From Paenibacillus solani (GTDB taxonomy: Bacteria > Bacillota > Bacilli > Paenibacillales > Paenibacillaceae), in NCBI RefSeq assembly GCF_001277345.1, contig NZ_LIUT01000005.1, positions 62,001 to 126,000 of the forward strand: 64,000 bases of DNA. Reading direction: 5' to 3'. Of this stretch, positions 26,265-34,081 are shown piece after piece. Every line of letters begins with the position of its first letter. The first letter of the stretch is position 1. A program made the position numbers and the translations under genes. The notes beneath the pieces are model-generated. The model saw only the letters and a list, made by a program, of their open reading frames with translations. It was not told the origin of the DNA and made no database searches.

Positions 26265-26972
26265 ATGAGCACACATATCGGAGCGAAACCCGGAGATATT
26301 GCGGAGTCGATACTGTTGCCTGGAGATCCGCTGCGGGCCAAATTTATTGCAGAGACCTATCTGGAAGACGTAACCTGCTATAACGAAGTGCGAGGAATGC
26401 TTGGCTTTACGGGAACGTATAAGGGAAAGCGCGTCTCCGTCCAAGGCTCAGGCATGGGTATACCCTCAATCGGAATCTACGTGAATGAGCTTATTTCGGA
26501 TTATGGTGTTAAGAATTTGTTTCGTGTAGGAACCTGCGGAGCGATGCAGAAGGATGTCCATGTGCGTGATGTCATTCTCGCCCAGGCAGCTTGCACGGAT
26601 TCCGCCATGAACCGTCATCACTTCAACGGTTATGATTTTTCACCGATTGCCAGCTTCCCCCTGCTGCTTGGCGCGTATGAGCGCGGCAAGGCAAAAGGCT
26701 TGAAGATGCACGTCGGCAACGTGTTTACGTCTGATGTGTTCTACCGTGAGGACAAATCGGTTGTGGAGAAGCTGATGCAGCATGGCGTGCTCGGAGTAGA
26801 GATGGAGTCGACAGCTCTCTATACGATTGCTGCGCGCTTCGGCGTGAATGCCCTGACCATCCTGACCGTGAGCGATCACTTGATCACTGGGGAAGAGACT
26901 TCATCTGAGGAGCGTCAAACAACGTTTAACGAGATGATGGAAGTCGCACTGGATACCGCGATATCGTTGTAA
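26265..26972 (+). CDS. deoD: Purine-nucleoside phosphorylase, DeoD type
   Basis: 235-residue hexameric-type phosphorylase, splitting purine (deoxy)nucleosides with phosphate. It has STHIGAKPGDIAESILLPGDP at the N-terminus, GSGMGIPSIGIYVNEL (phosphate site), FRVGTCGAM, and EMESTALYTIA with the ribose-binding Glu; the catalytic Asp is in VSDHL. ATG 26265 follows GGAGG at about 8 bases. A structured intergenic repeat follows before pdp. Confidence 0.95.
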   Translation: MSTHIGAKPGDIAESILLPGDPLRAKFIAETYLEDVTCYNEVRGMLGFTGTYKGKRVSVQGSGMGIPSIGIYVNELISDYGVKNLFRVGTCGAMQKDVHVRDVILAQAACTDSAMNRHHFNGYDFSPIASFPLLLGAYERGKAKGLKMHVGNVFTSDVFYREDKSVVEKLMQHGVLGVEMESTALYTIAARFGVNALTILTVSDHLITGEETSSEERQTTFNEMMEVALDTAISL

Positions 26973-26979
26973 GGAAACC

Positions 26980-27108
26980 TCCCCAACGAAGAAGGCGGAA
27001 TTGTTTTGGAGAAGCGGAGCGGTCGCCTTTGCTCACAGATTCCAACAATATTAATTATGTATAAGGAATCTGGGGGCAACAGCGATCGGAAGAACAATCC
27101 GCATTTGT
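26980..27108. repeat. Structured intergenic repeat, copy 1
   Basis: Core 26995-27102 begins GCGGAATTGTT and ends AACAATCCGC (imperfect terminal inverted repeat). The last 40 bases are nearly identical to copy 2 near 46.85 kb. An internal stem CAGATTCC (27036-27043) / GGAATCTG (27065-27072) is conserved as a structure in copy 2 with changed bases. No coding potential; an apparent minus-strand frame across it is shared only because the repeat is shared. Confidence 0.75.
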
Positions 27109-27161
27109 ATTGATGCCTGTGGAAGGAATACAATCATCGCAATCAGTGAGGAGAATATACG

Positions 27162-28463
27162 ATGAGAATGGTTGATTTAATTGCGAAGAAACGTGACGGC
27201 AAAGAACTGACAACAGAAGAGATCAATTTCTTTATCGAAGGATATACCAAGGGAGACATTCCCGACTATCAGGTGAGCGCCATGAACATGGCGATTTACT
27301 TCCAGGACATGACCGATCGCGAACGGGCGGACTTGACGATGGCAATGGTGAATTCCGGAGAAACGATTGATCTGTCCGCAATTGAGGGGATCAAGGTTGA
27401 TAAGCATTCCACAGGGGGCGTAGGTGATACCACGACGCTTGTCCTGGCTCCGCTTGTAGCGGCACTGGATATTCCTGTAGCCAAGATGTCCGGACGCGGC
27501 CTGGGTCATACCGGAGGAACGATTGACAAGCTGGAGTCCATTGCAGGATTCCATGTGGAGATCAGCAAAGACGAATTTGTGAACCTTGTAAATCAACATA
27601 AAATCGCGGTCATCGGCCAAACTGGGAACCTCACCCCGGCGGACAAGAAATTGTATGCGCTCCGGGATGTGACGGCAACTGTCAATTCCATTCCGCTGAT
27701 TGCCAGCTCCATCATGAGCAAGAAGATTGCCGCAGGCTCGGATGCGATCGTGCTGGACGTCAAGACCGGAGCGGGGGCCTTCATGAAAACGGTGGAGGAT
27801 GCCAAGGAATTGGCACACGCAATGGTAAGCATCGGCAACAACGTCGGCCGCAAGACGATGGCAGTCATCTCGGATATGAGCCAGCCGCTTGGGGTGGCGA
27901 TCGGCAACTCGCTGGAGGTTCAGGAAGCAATCCTTGCGCTTCGTGGTGAGGGACCGAAGGACCTCGAAGAGCTGTGCCTGGCTCTCGGCAGACAGATGGT
28001 CTATCTGGCCAAGCAAGCAGACTCGCTTGAGGATGCTGAAGCGAAGCTGAGAGAGGTTATCAAGAACGGCAAGGCGCTGGAGAAATTCAAGGAATTTATC
28101 GCGAACCAGGGCGGAGATCCGTCTGTGGTGGATCATCCTGATCGGCTGCCGAAGGCGCAGTACCTTATCGAGCTTCCTGCCCAGCAGGATGGCGTTGTAG
28201 CCGAGCTGGTGGCAGACGAGATCGGGACTGCTGCGATGCTGCTAGGAGCCGGCCGCGCCACGAAGGAATCCGAGATTGATCTGGCTGTAGGCCTGATGCT
28301 GAACAAGAAGGTCGGCGATACAGTGAAGAAGGGCGATTCCCTTGTCACGATTCATGCCAATCGCGAGAATGTGGATGACGTGAAGCAGAAGCTGTATGAG
28401 AGTATTCGAATCGCCGATCATGCGGATGCGCCAGTGTTGATCTATGACATTGTGACGGAGTAG
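27162..28463 (+). CDS. pdp: Pyrimidine-nucleoside phosphorylase
   Basis: 433-residue phosphorylase for uridine, deoxyuridine and thymidine. It carries the family signature KMSGRGLGHTGGTIDKLES (about residues 108-126), KHSTGGVGDTTTL (phosphate loop), and a C-terminal PYNP domain ending IHANRENVDDVKQKLYESI. GAGGAG precedes ATG 27162. Last gene of the deo operon, 190 bases after deoD with the repeat in between. Confidence 0.95.
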   Translation: MRMVDLIAKKRDGKELTTEEINFFIEGYTKGDIPDYQVSAMNMAIYFQDMTDRERADLTMAMVNSGETIDLSAIEGIKVDKHSTGGVGDTTTLVLAPLVAALDIPVAKMSGRGLGHTGGTIDKLESIAGFHVEISKDEFVNLVNQHKIAVIGQTGNLTPADKKLYALRDVTATVNSIPLIASSIMSKKIAAGSDAIVLDVKTGAGAFMKTVEDAKELAHAMVSIGNNVGRKTMAVISDMSQPLGVAIGNSLEVQEAILALRGEGPKDLEELCLALGRQMVYLAKQADSLEDAEAKLREVIKNGKALEKFKEFIANQGGDPSVVDHPDRLPKAQYLIELPAQQDGVVAELVADEIGTAAMLLGAGRATKESEIDLAVGLMLNKKVGDTVKKGDSLVTIHANRENVDDVKQKLYESIRIADHADAPVLIYDIVTE

Positions 28464-28587
28464 CAGAAATCGCGATCTCCAAGTGCCGTCATCAATGAAG
28501 TGTTTTAAGAGTGAGCACTCATAGCTCCCACACCGCAAGAATAGCTTAATCCTATATGAGTGCCTCATTTGTTATGCTATGCCGAAC

Positions 28588-28628
28588 AAACTGCCTTTCG
28601 TTCTTTCTGGACGGGGGCAGTTTTTTTT
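28588..28628 (+). terminator. Terminator of the deo operon
   Basis: AAACTGCC / GGGCAGTTT arms with an 18-base loop and an eight-base T run. Confidence 0.85.
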
Positions 28629-28753
28629 GGCCGTCCTCTCATAAAACGGATGGGAGCCTCATAAGATGGAAATGGGAAACGTAAGGCAAGACAATGGGAG
28701 AGGTCGATGAGATTTCCGGGCAAGAGTGATCCTGTCTAAAGGAGGCTTTTGCC

Positions 28754-28831
28754 ATGACCATCGATCAGTTGATTGCTTTGCTGGCACTTATCGTTATGAT
28801 CATCGGGCTCGCGGTGAAGAAGGAGTCTTGA
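28754..28831 (+). CDS. 25-residue hydrophobic peptide (holin-like toxin-type)
   Basis: MTIDQLIALLALIVMIIGLA plus VKKES: one membrane helix with a charged C-terminal tail. It has a perfect AAAGGAGG ribosome site about 8 bases upstream and its own strong terminator 20 bases downstream, which argues that it is a real small gene. Size and layout recall the small holin-like or type I toxin peptides of Firmicutes, but no antisense RNA promoter was identified, so function is unproven. Confidence 0.6.
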   Translation: MTIDQLIALLALIVMIIGLAVKKES

Positions 28832-28846
28832 TCTGTGGGTCCGGGA

Positions 28847-28893
28847 AAGGCTGCTGCTTTTAGTAGAAATTCTACTGATGCAGCAGTCTTTTT
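28847..28893 (+). terminator. Terminator of the small peptide gene
   Basis: GGCTGCTGC / GCAGCAGTC arms with an inner AGTAGA / TCTACT pair, followed by a T-rich tail. Confidence 0.85.
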
Positions 28894-28979
28894 CTTTTGA
28901 TAGGTTGATAGAGTTGGGTTTAAGTCATATACTTAGATTGCAATGTTCTCCATTATTCTTCATTCATTGGGAGGAAACC

Positions 28980-29945
28980 ATGCTCTATTTAGCAGCGTTT
29001 GTCATATCCATGGTTCTGGTGTTGGTATTGATTCCGCCTTTTCGCAAACTTGCGGTCAAGATTGACTTTGTGGACAAGCCAAGACCGGACAGCGAACGGA
29101 AAATACACCGCGAACCGATACCGCTGACAGCGGGGGTCGCCATATTCATCGGCTTTTTCATCACTTATTTTGCGCTTACCGGCGTCATTTCCAGAGAAGC
29201 GGTAGGCATCTTTATCGGTAGTGCCCTTATCCTTGGCATTGGTCTTGTGGATGATTGGTATAAATCCCAGGGCAAGGAGCTGGCTTCACTGCCGAAGCTT
29301 ATTGTACAGGTTAGCGCAGCCGTGGTTGTCTACAGCTATGGTATTGCGTTTGAAGGATTCAACAACCCGTTTACGGGTCATTATATTAATTTGCCGGAAT
29401 GGCTTCAGCTCATTTTAACGATTCTGTGGATTTTCGGTGTAACGACCGTCATTAATTTCTCGGACGGTATTGATGGCTTGGCGGGAGGACTCTCCGCTAT
29501 ATCCGGAGGCACGTTGTTTGTCGTTGCCATTACCATGGGCAGAGGAGAATCTGCGCTGCTTGCTGTCATTCTGGTGGGTGCCGCGCTGGGATATTTAAGA
29601 TATAACAAACCGCCGGCAAGGGTGTTTATGGGAGATGCCGGGGCTACCTTCCTCGGCTTCATACTCGGGATCATTGCCTTGGATGGTGCTTTCAAGGGTG
29701 CAACTCTGGCGTCCTTATTCGTTCCCATCTTTGCACTTGGCGTGCCGATCTTCGATAATATCATCGTGGTCATTCGCCGAATGCGTCAGTCCAAGCCGAT
29801 CTATCAGGCGGATGCATCCCAGGCGCATTATCGTCTGCTCGCAACTGGGCTCAATCAGAAGCAGACGCTTGTATTTCTGTGTTTGCTGAATCTGTGCTTC
29901 GGACTTGCTGCGATCATCCTTGCGATGAATGGCAGCGGCGCTTAA
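28980..29945 (+). CDS. tagO: UDP-GlcNAc:undecaprenyl-phosphate transferase (TagO/WecA type)
   Basis: Polytopic membrane enzyme (321 residues) that transfers GlcNAc-1-phosphate to undecaprenyl phosphate, starting teichoic acid or other wall-polymer synthesis. Motifs: KPRPDSERKIHREPIP (about residues 26-41), GLVDDWYKSQGKE, NFSDGIDGLAGG with the catalytic Asp pair, FMGDAGATFLGF, and QAHYRLLATG near the C-terminus. ATG 28980 has GGGAGG directly upstream; the ORF can be read from 28878 but that part overlaps the preceding terminator. The distinction from MraY rests on the MGDAGA motif. Confidence 0.9.
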   Translation: MLYLAAFVISMVLVLVLIPPFRKLAVKIDFVDKPRPDSERKIHREPIPLTAGVAIFIGFFITYFALTGVISREAVGIFIGSALILGIGLVDDWYKSQGKELASLPKLIVQVSAAVVVYSYGIAFEGFNNPFTGHYINLPEWLQLILTILWIFGVTTVINFSDGIDGLAGGLSAISGGTLFVVAITMGRGESALLAVILVGAALGYLRYNKPPARVFMGDAGATFLGFILGIIALDGAFKGATLASLFVPIFALGVPIFDNIIVVIRRMRQSKPIYQADASQAHYRLLATGLNQKQTLVFLCLLNLCFGLAAIILAMNGSGA

Positions 29946-29989
29946 GAGCGCTTCAACCCTGGATAGCGATTTATTCTCGCATGTTATGT

Positions 29990-30030
29990 AAGTCTCGTCT
30001 CCAAATCGATGTTGGTGGCGGGACTTTTTT
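29990..30030 (+). terminator. Terminator after tagO
   Basis: AAGTCTCG / CGGGACTT arms (one G-U pair) followed by a six-base T run. Confidence 0.8.
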
Positions 30031-30076
30031 ATTCTATATTCGTATATTAGGTACTTGACGAACGGGAGGTTTTAAG

Positions 30077-30931
30077 TTGAGCGATATGACCGGGAAAATT
30101 GCCATTGTCACGGGTGCTAATTCTGGAATGGGGCTGGCTACAACGATTGAGCTGACCAAGATGGGCGCGCATGTGATCATGGCTTGTCGAAGTCAATCCA
30201 GAGGAGCAGCTGCACTGCGGGAAGCCCAGCAAGAGAGTAACAGTTCGAGGATCGAGCTGATGACGCTGGATTTGGGGGATTTTGATAGCATTAGAGCCTT
30301 TGCATCCGACTTTAAAGCCAGATATGACAGGCTCGATGTGCTGGTGAACAATGCAGGCGTGGTTGCCCTAAAGCGGGAATTGACAAAGGATGGATATGAA
30401 GCCATGCTCGGCGTCAATCATTTGGGACATTTTTTACTGACGAATGAACTCCTTGAACACCTTCAGCATGCCCGGCAGGGGAGAGTCGTAAATGTCTCTT
30501 CTGGAGCTCATAAGGTGGGGAAAATTCACTTTGATGATCCTAATTTCGACAAGGGATTTAATGTCGCCAAGGGGTATGCCCAGTCCAAATTAGCGAACAT
30601 CTTATTTACGAAAGAGCTGGCCCGCCGACTGCAGCCGACACGGGTAACGGTCAATGCGCTCCATCCTGGGGCCGTTAGCACCAGTATTGGTGTGAATCGG
30701 GATACGGGCTTTGGTAAAGCAGTTCATAAACTCCTTCGTCCGTTCTTCTTGACCCCACTCGAAGGAGCACGGACAGCGATATACTTGGCGTCTAGTCCTG
30801 AAGTGGAGCATGTGACCGGTGAATATTACATCAAATGCAAACCGGCCAAGATCACCGAAAGAGCAAAAGATCCGAAGCTTGCGGCTCGCCTGTGGGAATG
30901 GAGTGAGCAGCAGATTGGGTCGAGTAGGTAG
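30077..30931 (+). CDS. Short-chain dehydrogenase (retinol dehydrogenase-like)
   Basis: 284-residue SDR with TGANSGMG (about residues 13-20), LDLGDFDSIRAFA, NNAGVV, VVNVSSGAHKVG with the catalytic Ser, and YAQSK (Tyr, Lys). The overall pattern matches the eukaryotic-like retinol dehydrogenase/WWOX subgroup that is widespread in bacteria; substrate unknown. Start is TTG 30077, 7 bases after GGGAGG. Monocistronic: a terminator precedes it and a bidirectional one follows. Confidence 0.88.
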   Translation: MSDMTGKIAIVTGANSGMGLATTIELTKMGAHVIMACRSQSRGAAALREAQQESNSSRIELMTLDLGDFDSIRAFASDFKARYDRLDVLVNNAGVVALKRELTKDGYEAMLGVNHLGHFLLTNELLEHLQHARQGRVVNVSSGAHKVGKIHFDDPNFDKGFNVAKGYAQSKLANILFTKELARRLQPTRVTVNALHPGAVSTSIGVNRDTGFGKAVHKLLRPFFLTPLEGARTAIYLASSPEVEHVTGEYYIKCKPAKITERAKDPKLAARLWEWSEQQIGSSR

Positions 30932-30958
30932 GCAAGCGAGTTGCAGGTTGCCAATAAA

Positions 30959-31014
30959 TAAACGGGATATCCTCCAAAGCCAGATGTTCCTGGTCTGGGG
31001 GATATCCCGTTTTA
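30959..31014. terminator. Bidirectional terminator between SDR and murQ
   Basis: AAACGGGATATCC and GGATATCCCGTTT are exact arms with an inner CCAGA / TCTGG-like hairpin; T runs on both strands serve the two convergent genes. Confidence 0.88.
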
Positions 31015-31050
31015 TCTTGGATCGCCGCTGTTAGCAGCGGAATCGTTCAT

Positions 31051-31962
31051 TCATTTACCCGCATTCATATCGATCGCGCTCCGTACAAATCCGCTGGTGC
31101 CATCCAGTAGCTGACTGGCTTCAGCCGCACTGACATTTGCCAGCAGCATGACAATCGCCGTTTTCACATGGGCATCTGCTTCATGGTAAGCCTTCTCCAC
31201 AGCCTCCTCCGATGCTCCCGTTGCCAGGGTTATGATACGTTTGGCACGATATACCAGCTTGTTGTTGGACGGATTGAGATCAACCATCAGGTTTTTGTAT
31301 ACCTTGCCGATTCGAATCATGGCGGTCGTTGTCAGCATATTGAGAATCAGCTTCTGCGAAGTGCCGGCCTTCATGCGTGTGGAGCCCATGATAACTTCAG
31401 GACCCACTACGGCTTCAATTACAAAATCGGCATGATGATGCATCGGTGAGTGGTAGTTATTGCAGAGTCCGACGACGACAGCCCCGCGTTCCTTAGCGCG
31501 TCTCATGGCTCCTAAGACATAAGGCGTGCGGCCGCTTGCAGCGATGCCCATAACGACATCGTTCTCGTTGATATCATTCTCGTTAATATCTTGCTCACCT
31601 AACTCTTCGCTGTCCTCCGCACCCTCGACGGCCTCCTTTACAGCCCTGAAGCCGCCTGCGATCAATCCTTGTACCATAGAGGGATCCGTACCGTAGGTAG
31701 GCGGACATTCGGATGCATCCAGAATACCGATTCGTCCGCTGGTTCCTGCACCTATGTAGAATAATCTGCCGCTCTTTTGAAAAGCTTCCACAACATGGTC
31801 AGCAGCTTTGGCTATGAGAGGGATTAGCTCGTGGATCACATCGGTAATTTGACTATCCTCACGATTAATGAGGTGCATAATTTGCTCTGAGTTCAACTGA
31901 TCAATATTCTGGGTATGCTCGTGAGGCTGTTCGGTTGTCAATTGACTAAGAATATTCGACAT
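31051..31962 (-). CDS. murQ: N-acetylmuramic acid 6-phosphate etherase
   Basis: SIS-domain lyase (303 residues) that removes lactate from MurNAc-6-phosphate, giving GlcNAc-6-phosphate for central metabolism. Signature GRLFYIGAGTSGRIGILDASECPPTYGT is split over about residues 65-92 and holds the catalytic Glu; MGIAASGRTPYV and STRMKAGTSQKLILNML are further family blocks. A kinase gene lies 55 bases upstream on the same strand, and the MurR-like regulator is divergent. Confidence 0.95.
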   Translation of the reverse strand: MSNILSQLTTEQPHEHTQNIDQLNSEQIMHLINREDSQITDVIHELIPLIAKAADHVVEAFQKSGRLFYIGAGTSGRIGILDASECPPTYGTDPSMVQGLIAGGFRAVKEAVEGAEDSEELGEQDINENDINENDVVMGIAASGRTPYVLGAMRRAKERGAVVVGLCNNYHSPMHHHADFVIEAVVGPEVIMGSTRMKAGTSQKLILNMLTTTAMIRIGKVYKNLMVDLNPSNNKLVYRAKRIITLATGASEEAVEKAYHEADAHVKTAIVMLLANVSAAEASQLLDGTSGFVRSAIDMNAGK

Positions 31963-32017
31963 GAGACAGGTCTCCTTTTTTGCCTTGGAATATGGACGGG
32001 CACTGATGATATGAAAG

Positions 32018-32974
32018 TTACAGGATGTCAGGGACGCCGTCTCTAAATAGCTTGCAGGCTAACAGGGCCGCACCATGGGCGGGGGTCCGCTCATAATTCC
32101 CTTCAGGGAACCGGAGCTTAGGGTAGCGGGTAAGCAGAAGATGGCTGTACGTTTCCCGAAACAAACGCGAATGTTTAAATATCGAGCCGATTCGAACGAG
32201 CTCACTCTCGGCAAATTCCGTATGCTGTCTTATAAGCGCGCGTGTTGTCTCTGCCAGCTCTTCAGCTTGCTGCTGGATAATACGGCTTGCCGCTTCATCA
32301 CCGGCTTGAGCTGCTTCAATGCAGCAGCGGGCGAAGGAAGCGATATCCTGTTTGGTTATGGCAGGTTGGTAAATATAAGATTTGAGATCCGTAATATGCT
32401 CGAGAGGATAAGCTGCCATAATCAAGCTGCTCATAGCCGTAGGGGGCTCGATGCCCTCATGGGTCTTGATGACAGACTTCAGAGTTTGCAGTCCAATCTG
32501 ATAGCCGCTGCCTTCATCTCCGAGAAGATGGCCCCAGCCCCCAACCCGGTAAGTATGTCCCGATTTGGTAATGCCATAGGTATTGGAACCCGTTCCTGAG
32601 ATCGCGAGTATTCCATATTGTCGCTCCAGCACGGCCATTAAGGAAATTTCAGCCTCCGAACGCATATAAATCCGTATAGAGAGCTGCTGTTCCTGGAAAT
32701 AAGAGCGAAGTTGAGATTGAACAAGTTGGCGTTCCTTTACAGAACTAATACCTGACATACCGAGGCATATTGATGTTAACTGAGTTGCCCTATCAGAAAG
32801 AGGCTTTAGAAGCTCATTCAACACCCTTTGGAGTTCCTCCAGCGCTTTATCCATTGTTACAATGTAAGGATTAGTAGAACCCCCAGTATAACGAGACAAC
32901 ATTTCTCCGCTGCTGCTGATCGCGGTTGCTTCCGTTTTTGTACCGCCACCATCCACACCGATAAAAATTTCCAT
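32018..32974 (-). CDS. murK: BadF/BadG-family amino-sugar kinase (MurK-like)
   Basis: ASKHA-fold kinase, 318 residues. The phosphate-1 loop is FIGVDGGGTKTEA (residues 4-16), followed by GSTNP, LAISGTGSNTYG (phosphate-2) and GWGHLLGDEGSGYQIG, all typical of GlcNAc/MurNAc kinases of this family. Placed directly before murQ, it probably phosphorylates MurNAc and/or GlcNAc taken up unphosphorylated by the adjacent ABC transporter. MurK of Clostridium acts on both sugars. The symbol is by analogy. Confidence 0.8.
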   Translation of the reverse strand: MEIFIGVDGGGTKTEATAISSSGEMLSRYTGGSTNPYIVTMDKALEELQRVLNELLKPLSDRATQLTSICLGMSGISSVKERQLVQSQLRSYFQEQQLSIRIYMRSEAEISLMAVLERQYGILAISGTGSNTYGITKSGHTYRVGGWGHLLGDEGSGYQIGLQTLKSVIKTHEGIEPPTAMSSLIMAAYPLEHITDLKSYIYQPAITKQDIASFARCCIEAAQAGDEAASRIIQQQAEELAETTRALIRQHTEFAESELVRIGSIFKHSRLFRETYSHLLLTRYPKLRFPEGNYERTPAHGAALLACKLFRDGVPDIL

Positions 32975-33001
32975 ATTGAACCACTTCGCTTTCTATAAAC
33001 C

Positions 33002-33029
33002 AGTATAGGAGAAAAAAGCAGGCTTGTAA
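33002..33029 (-). promoter_or_regulatory. Promoter of the kinase-murQ unit
   Basis: On the minus strand TTACAA (complement of 33024-33029), 16-base spacer, TATACT (complement of 33002-33007), 27 bases from the kinase start. Confidence 0.55.
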
Positions 33030-33057
33030 AATAAAATTTTAAAGTATGAATTAAGTA

Positions 33058-33086
33058 TTGAAATATAATTTCACAGGATTTATAAT
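33058..33086 (+). promoter_or_regulatory. Promoter of the MurR regulator gene
   Basis: TTGAAA (33058-33063), 17-base spacer, TATAAT (33081-33086). The -35 is embedded in a perfect palindrome, consistent with autorepression. Confidence 0.7.
33059..33073. promoter_or_regulatory. Palindromic operator, candidate MurR/RpiR site
   Basis: TGAAAT-ATA-ATTTCA, perfect palindrome over the -35 of murR and about 85 bases from the divergent kinase start, placed to affect both units. Confidence 0.55.
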
Positions 33087-33104
33087 GAACACATCCGCTG
33101 ATAT

Positions 33105-33118
33105 TGAAAGCGATACCA
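33105..33118 (+). promoter_or_regulatory. cre site (CcpA) in the murR leader
   Basis: TGAAAGCGATACCA fits the cre pattern TGWAARCGNTNNCA at every position. It lies about 15 bases after the predicted transcription start, where CcpA would act as a roadblock. Confidence 0.6.
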
Positions 33119-33199
33119 GTCATGCTTTCGAACATGGTGTGTGAGATAATATTACATATTTATACCTATCAGAGGATGTTTTGTAAAGGGGGCCAAGAA

Positions 33200-34036
33200 A
33201 TGAATGGCGGATTGGTTCGATTGCGCGAGGTATATGATTCATTGAATCCGTCCGAGCGCAAGGTTGCAGCCTTCATTTTGCAGGAACCGGCAGAGATGAT
33301 ACAGATGTCGGTCGCGGATCTTGCTGTCCGAAGCGGTTCCAGTCAGGCTGCCATTGTGCGCCTGTGCAAAACGATGGGATTCAAAGGCTATCAGGATCTG
33401 AAGTTGAAGGTGGCCGGAGATTTGCAGGAGCCATTAGCCTCCGGATATCAGGATATCCGGCCCAATGACAGTATTTCTGCAATTATACAGAACGTCTCGA
33501 ACAACAACATTCAATCGATTCGGGATACGATGAAGATTATGGAGGAAGGGAAGGTGGAAGAGGCCGTTCTGGCTCTCGATCAGTCAAAGCGCATCTTCAT
33601 GTTTGGAGTAGGAGCTTCCAATCTGATCGGGATGGATGCCCAGCAGAAATTTTTGCGGATTAACAAGGTATGTATATCCTTTCCGGACCCTCATGTTCAG
33701 CTCACCTCGGCGGTGCTGTTGACTCCGGATGATGCGGCGGTATGCATTTCCTACTCCGGTGAAACGGATGAAGTGATCCGCGCTGCAGCTATCGCGAAAG
33801 AGAAGGGGTGCAAGACGATTGGCATAACGAAATACGGTGACTCTACCTTAAGCCGATCGGTGGACATTCCCTTGTACACCTCCTCGAGGGAGAATGAAAT
33901 TCGCAGTGGCGCGATGTCCTCTCGTATTACGCAGCTTAATCTTATCGACATTTTATATCTTGGCGTTGCCAGCCGGAATTACGAGAATTCAGTGAAATAC
34001 CTGGATGAGAGCCGGCAGGCGATCAAACGGTTGTAA
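33200..34036 (+). CDS. murR: MurR/RpiR family transcriptional regulator
   Basis: 278-residue regulator with an N-terminal HTH_6 domain (LNPSERKVAAFIL, then SVADLAVRSGSSQAAIVRLCKTMGFKGY, about residues 14-60). A C-terminal SIS sugar-phosphate domain follows (IFMFGVGASNLIGMDAQQKF, CISYSGETDEV, about 125-210). RpiR/MurR proteins sense phosphosugars such as MurNAc-6-phosphate. ATG 33200 has AAAGGGGG about 10 bases upstream. It is divergent from murK-murQ and directly precedes the ABC transporter genes, so it probably controls both. Confidence 0.88.
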   Translation: MNGGLVRLREVYDSLNPSERKVAAFILQEPAEMIQMSVADLAVRSGSSQAAIVRLCKTMGFKGYQDLKLKVAGDLQEPLASGYQDIRPNDSISAIIQNVSNNNIQSIRDTMKIMEEGKVEEAVLALDQSKRIFMFGVGASNLIGMDAQQKFLRINKVCISFPDPHVQLTSAVLLTPDDAAVCISYSGETDEVIRAAAIAKEKGCKTIGITKYGDSTLSRSVDIPLYTSSRENEIRSGAMSSRITQLNLIDILYLGVASRNYENSVKYLDESRQAIKRL

Positions 34037-34081
34037 TTGATAGCGAAACCACAAATATATAAAAGATAAGGGGAGTAGTAC

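Noticed and set aside
26915..27133. Minus-strand frame sharing CGLFFRSLLPPD with a frame at 46569-46883
   Set aside because: The shared peptide is simply the translation of the intergenic repeat; no ribosome site, and the two frames differ outside the repeat.
27177..28136. 319-codon frame antisense to pdp
   Set aside because: Lies entirely within a well-conserved phosphorylase gene; codon-driven shadow with no motif.
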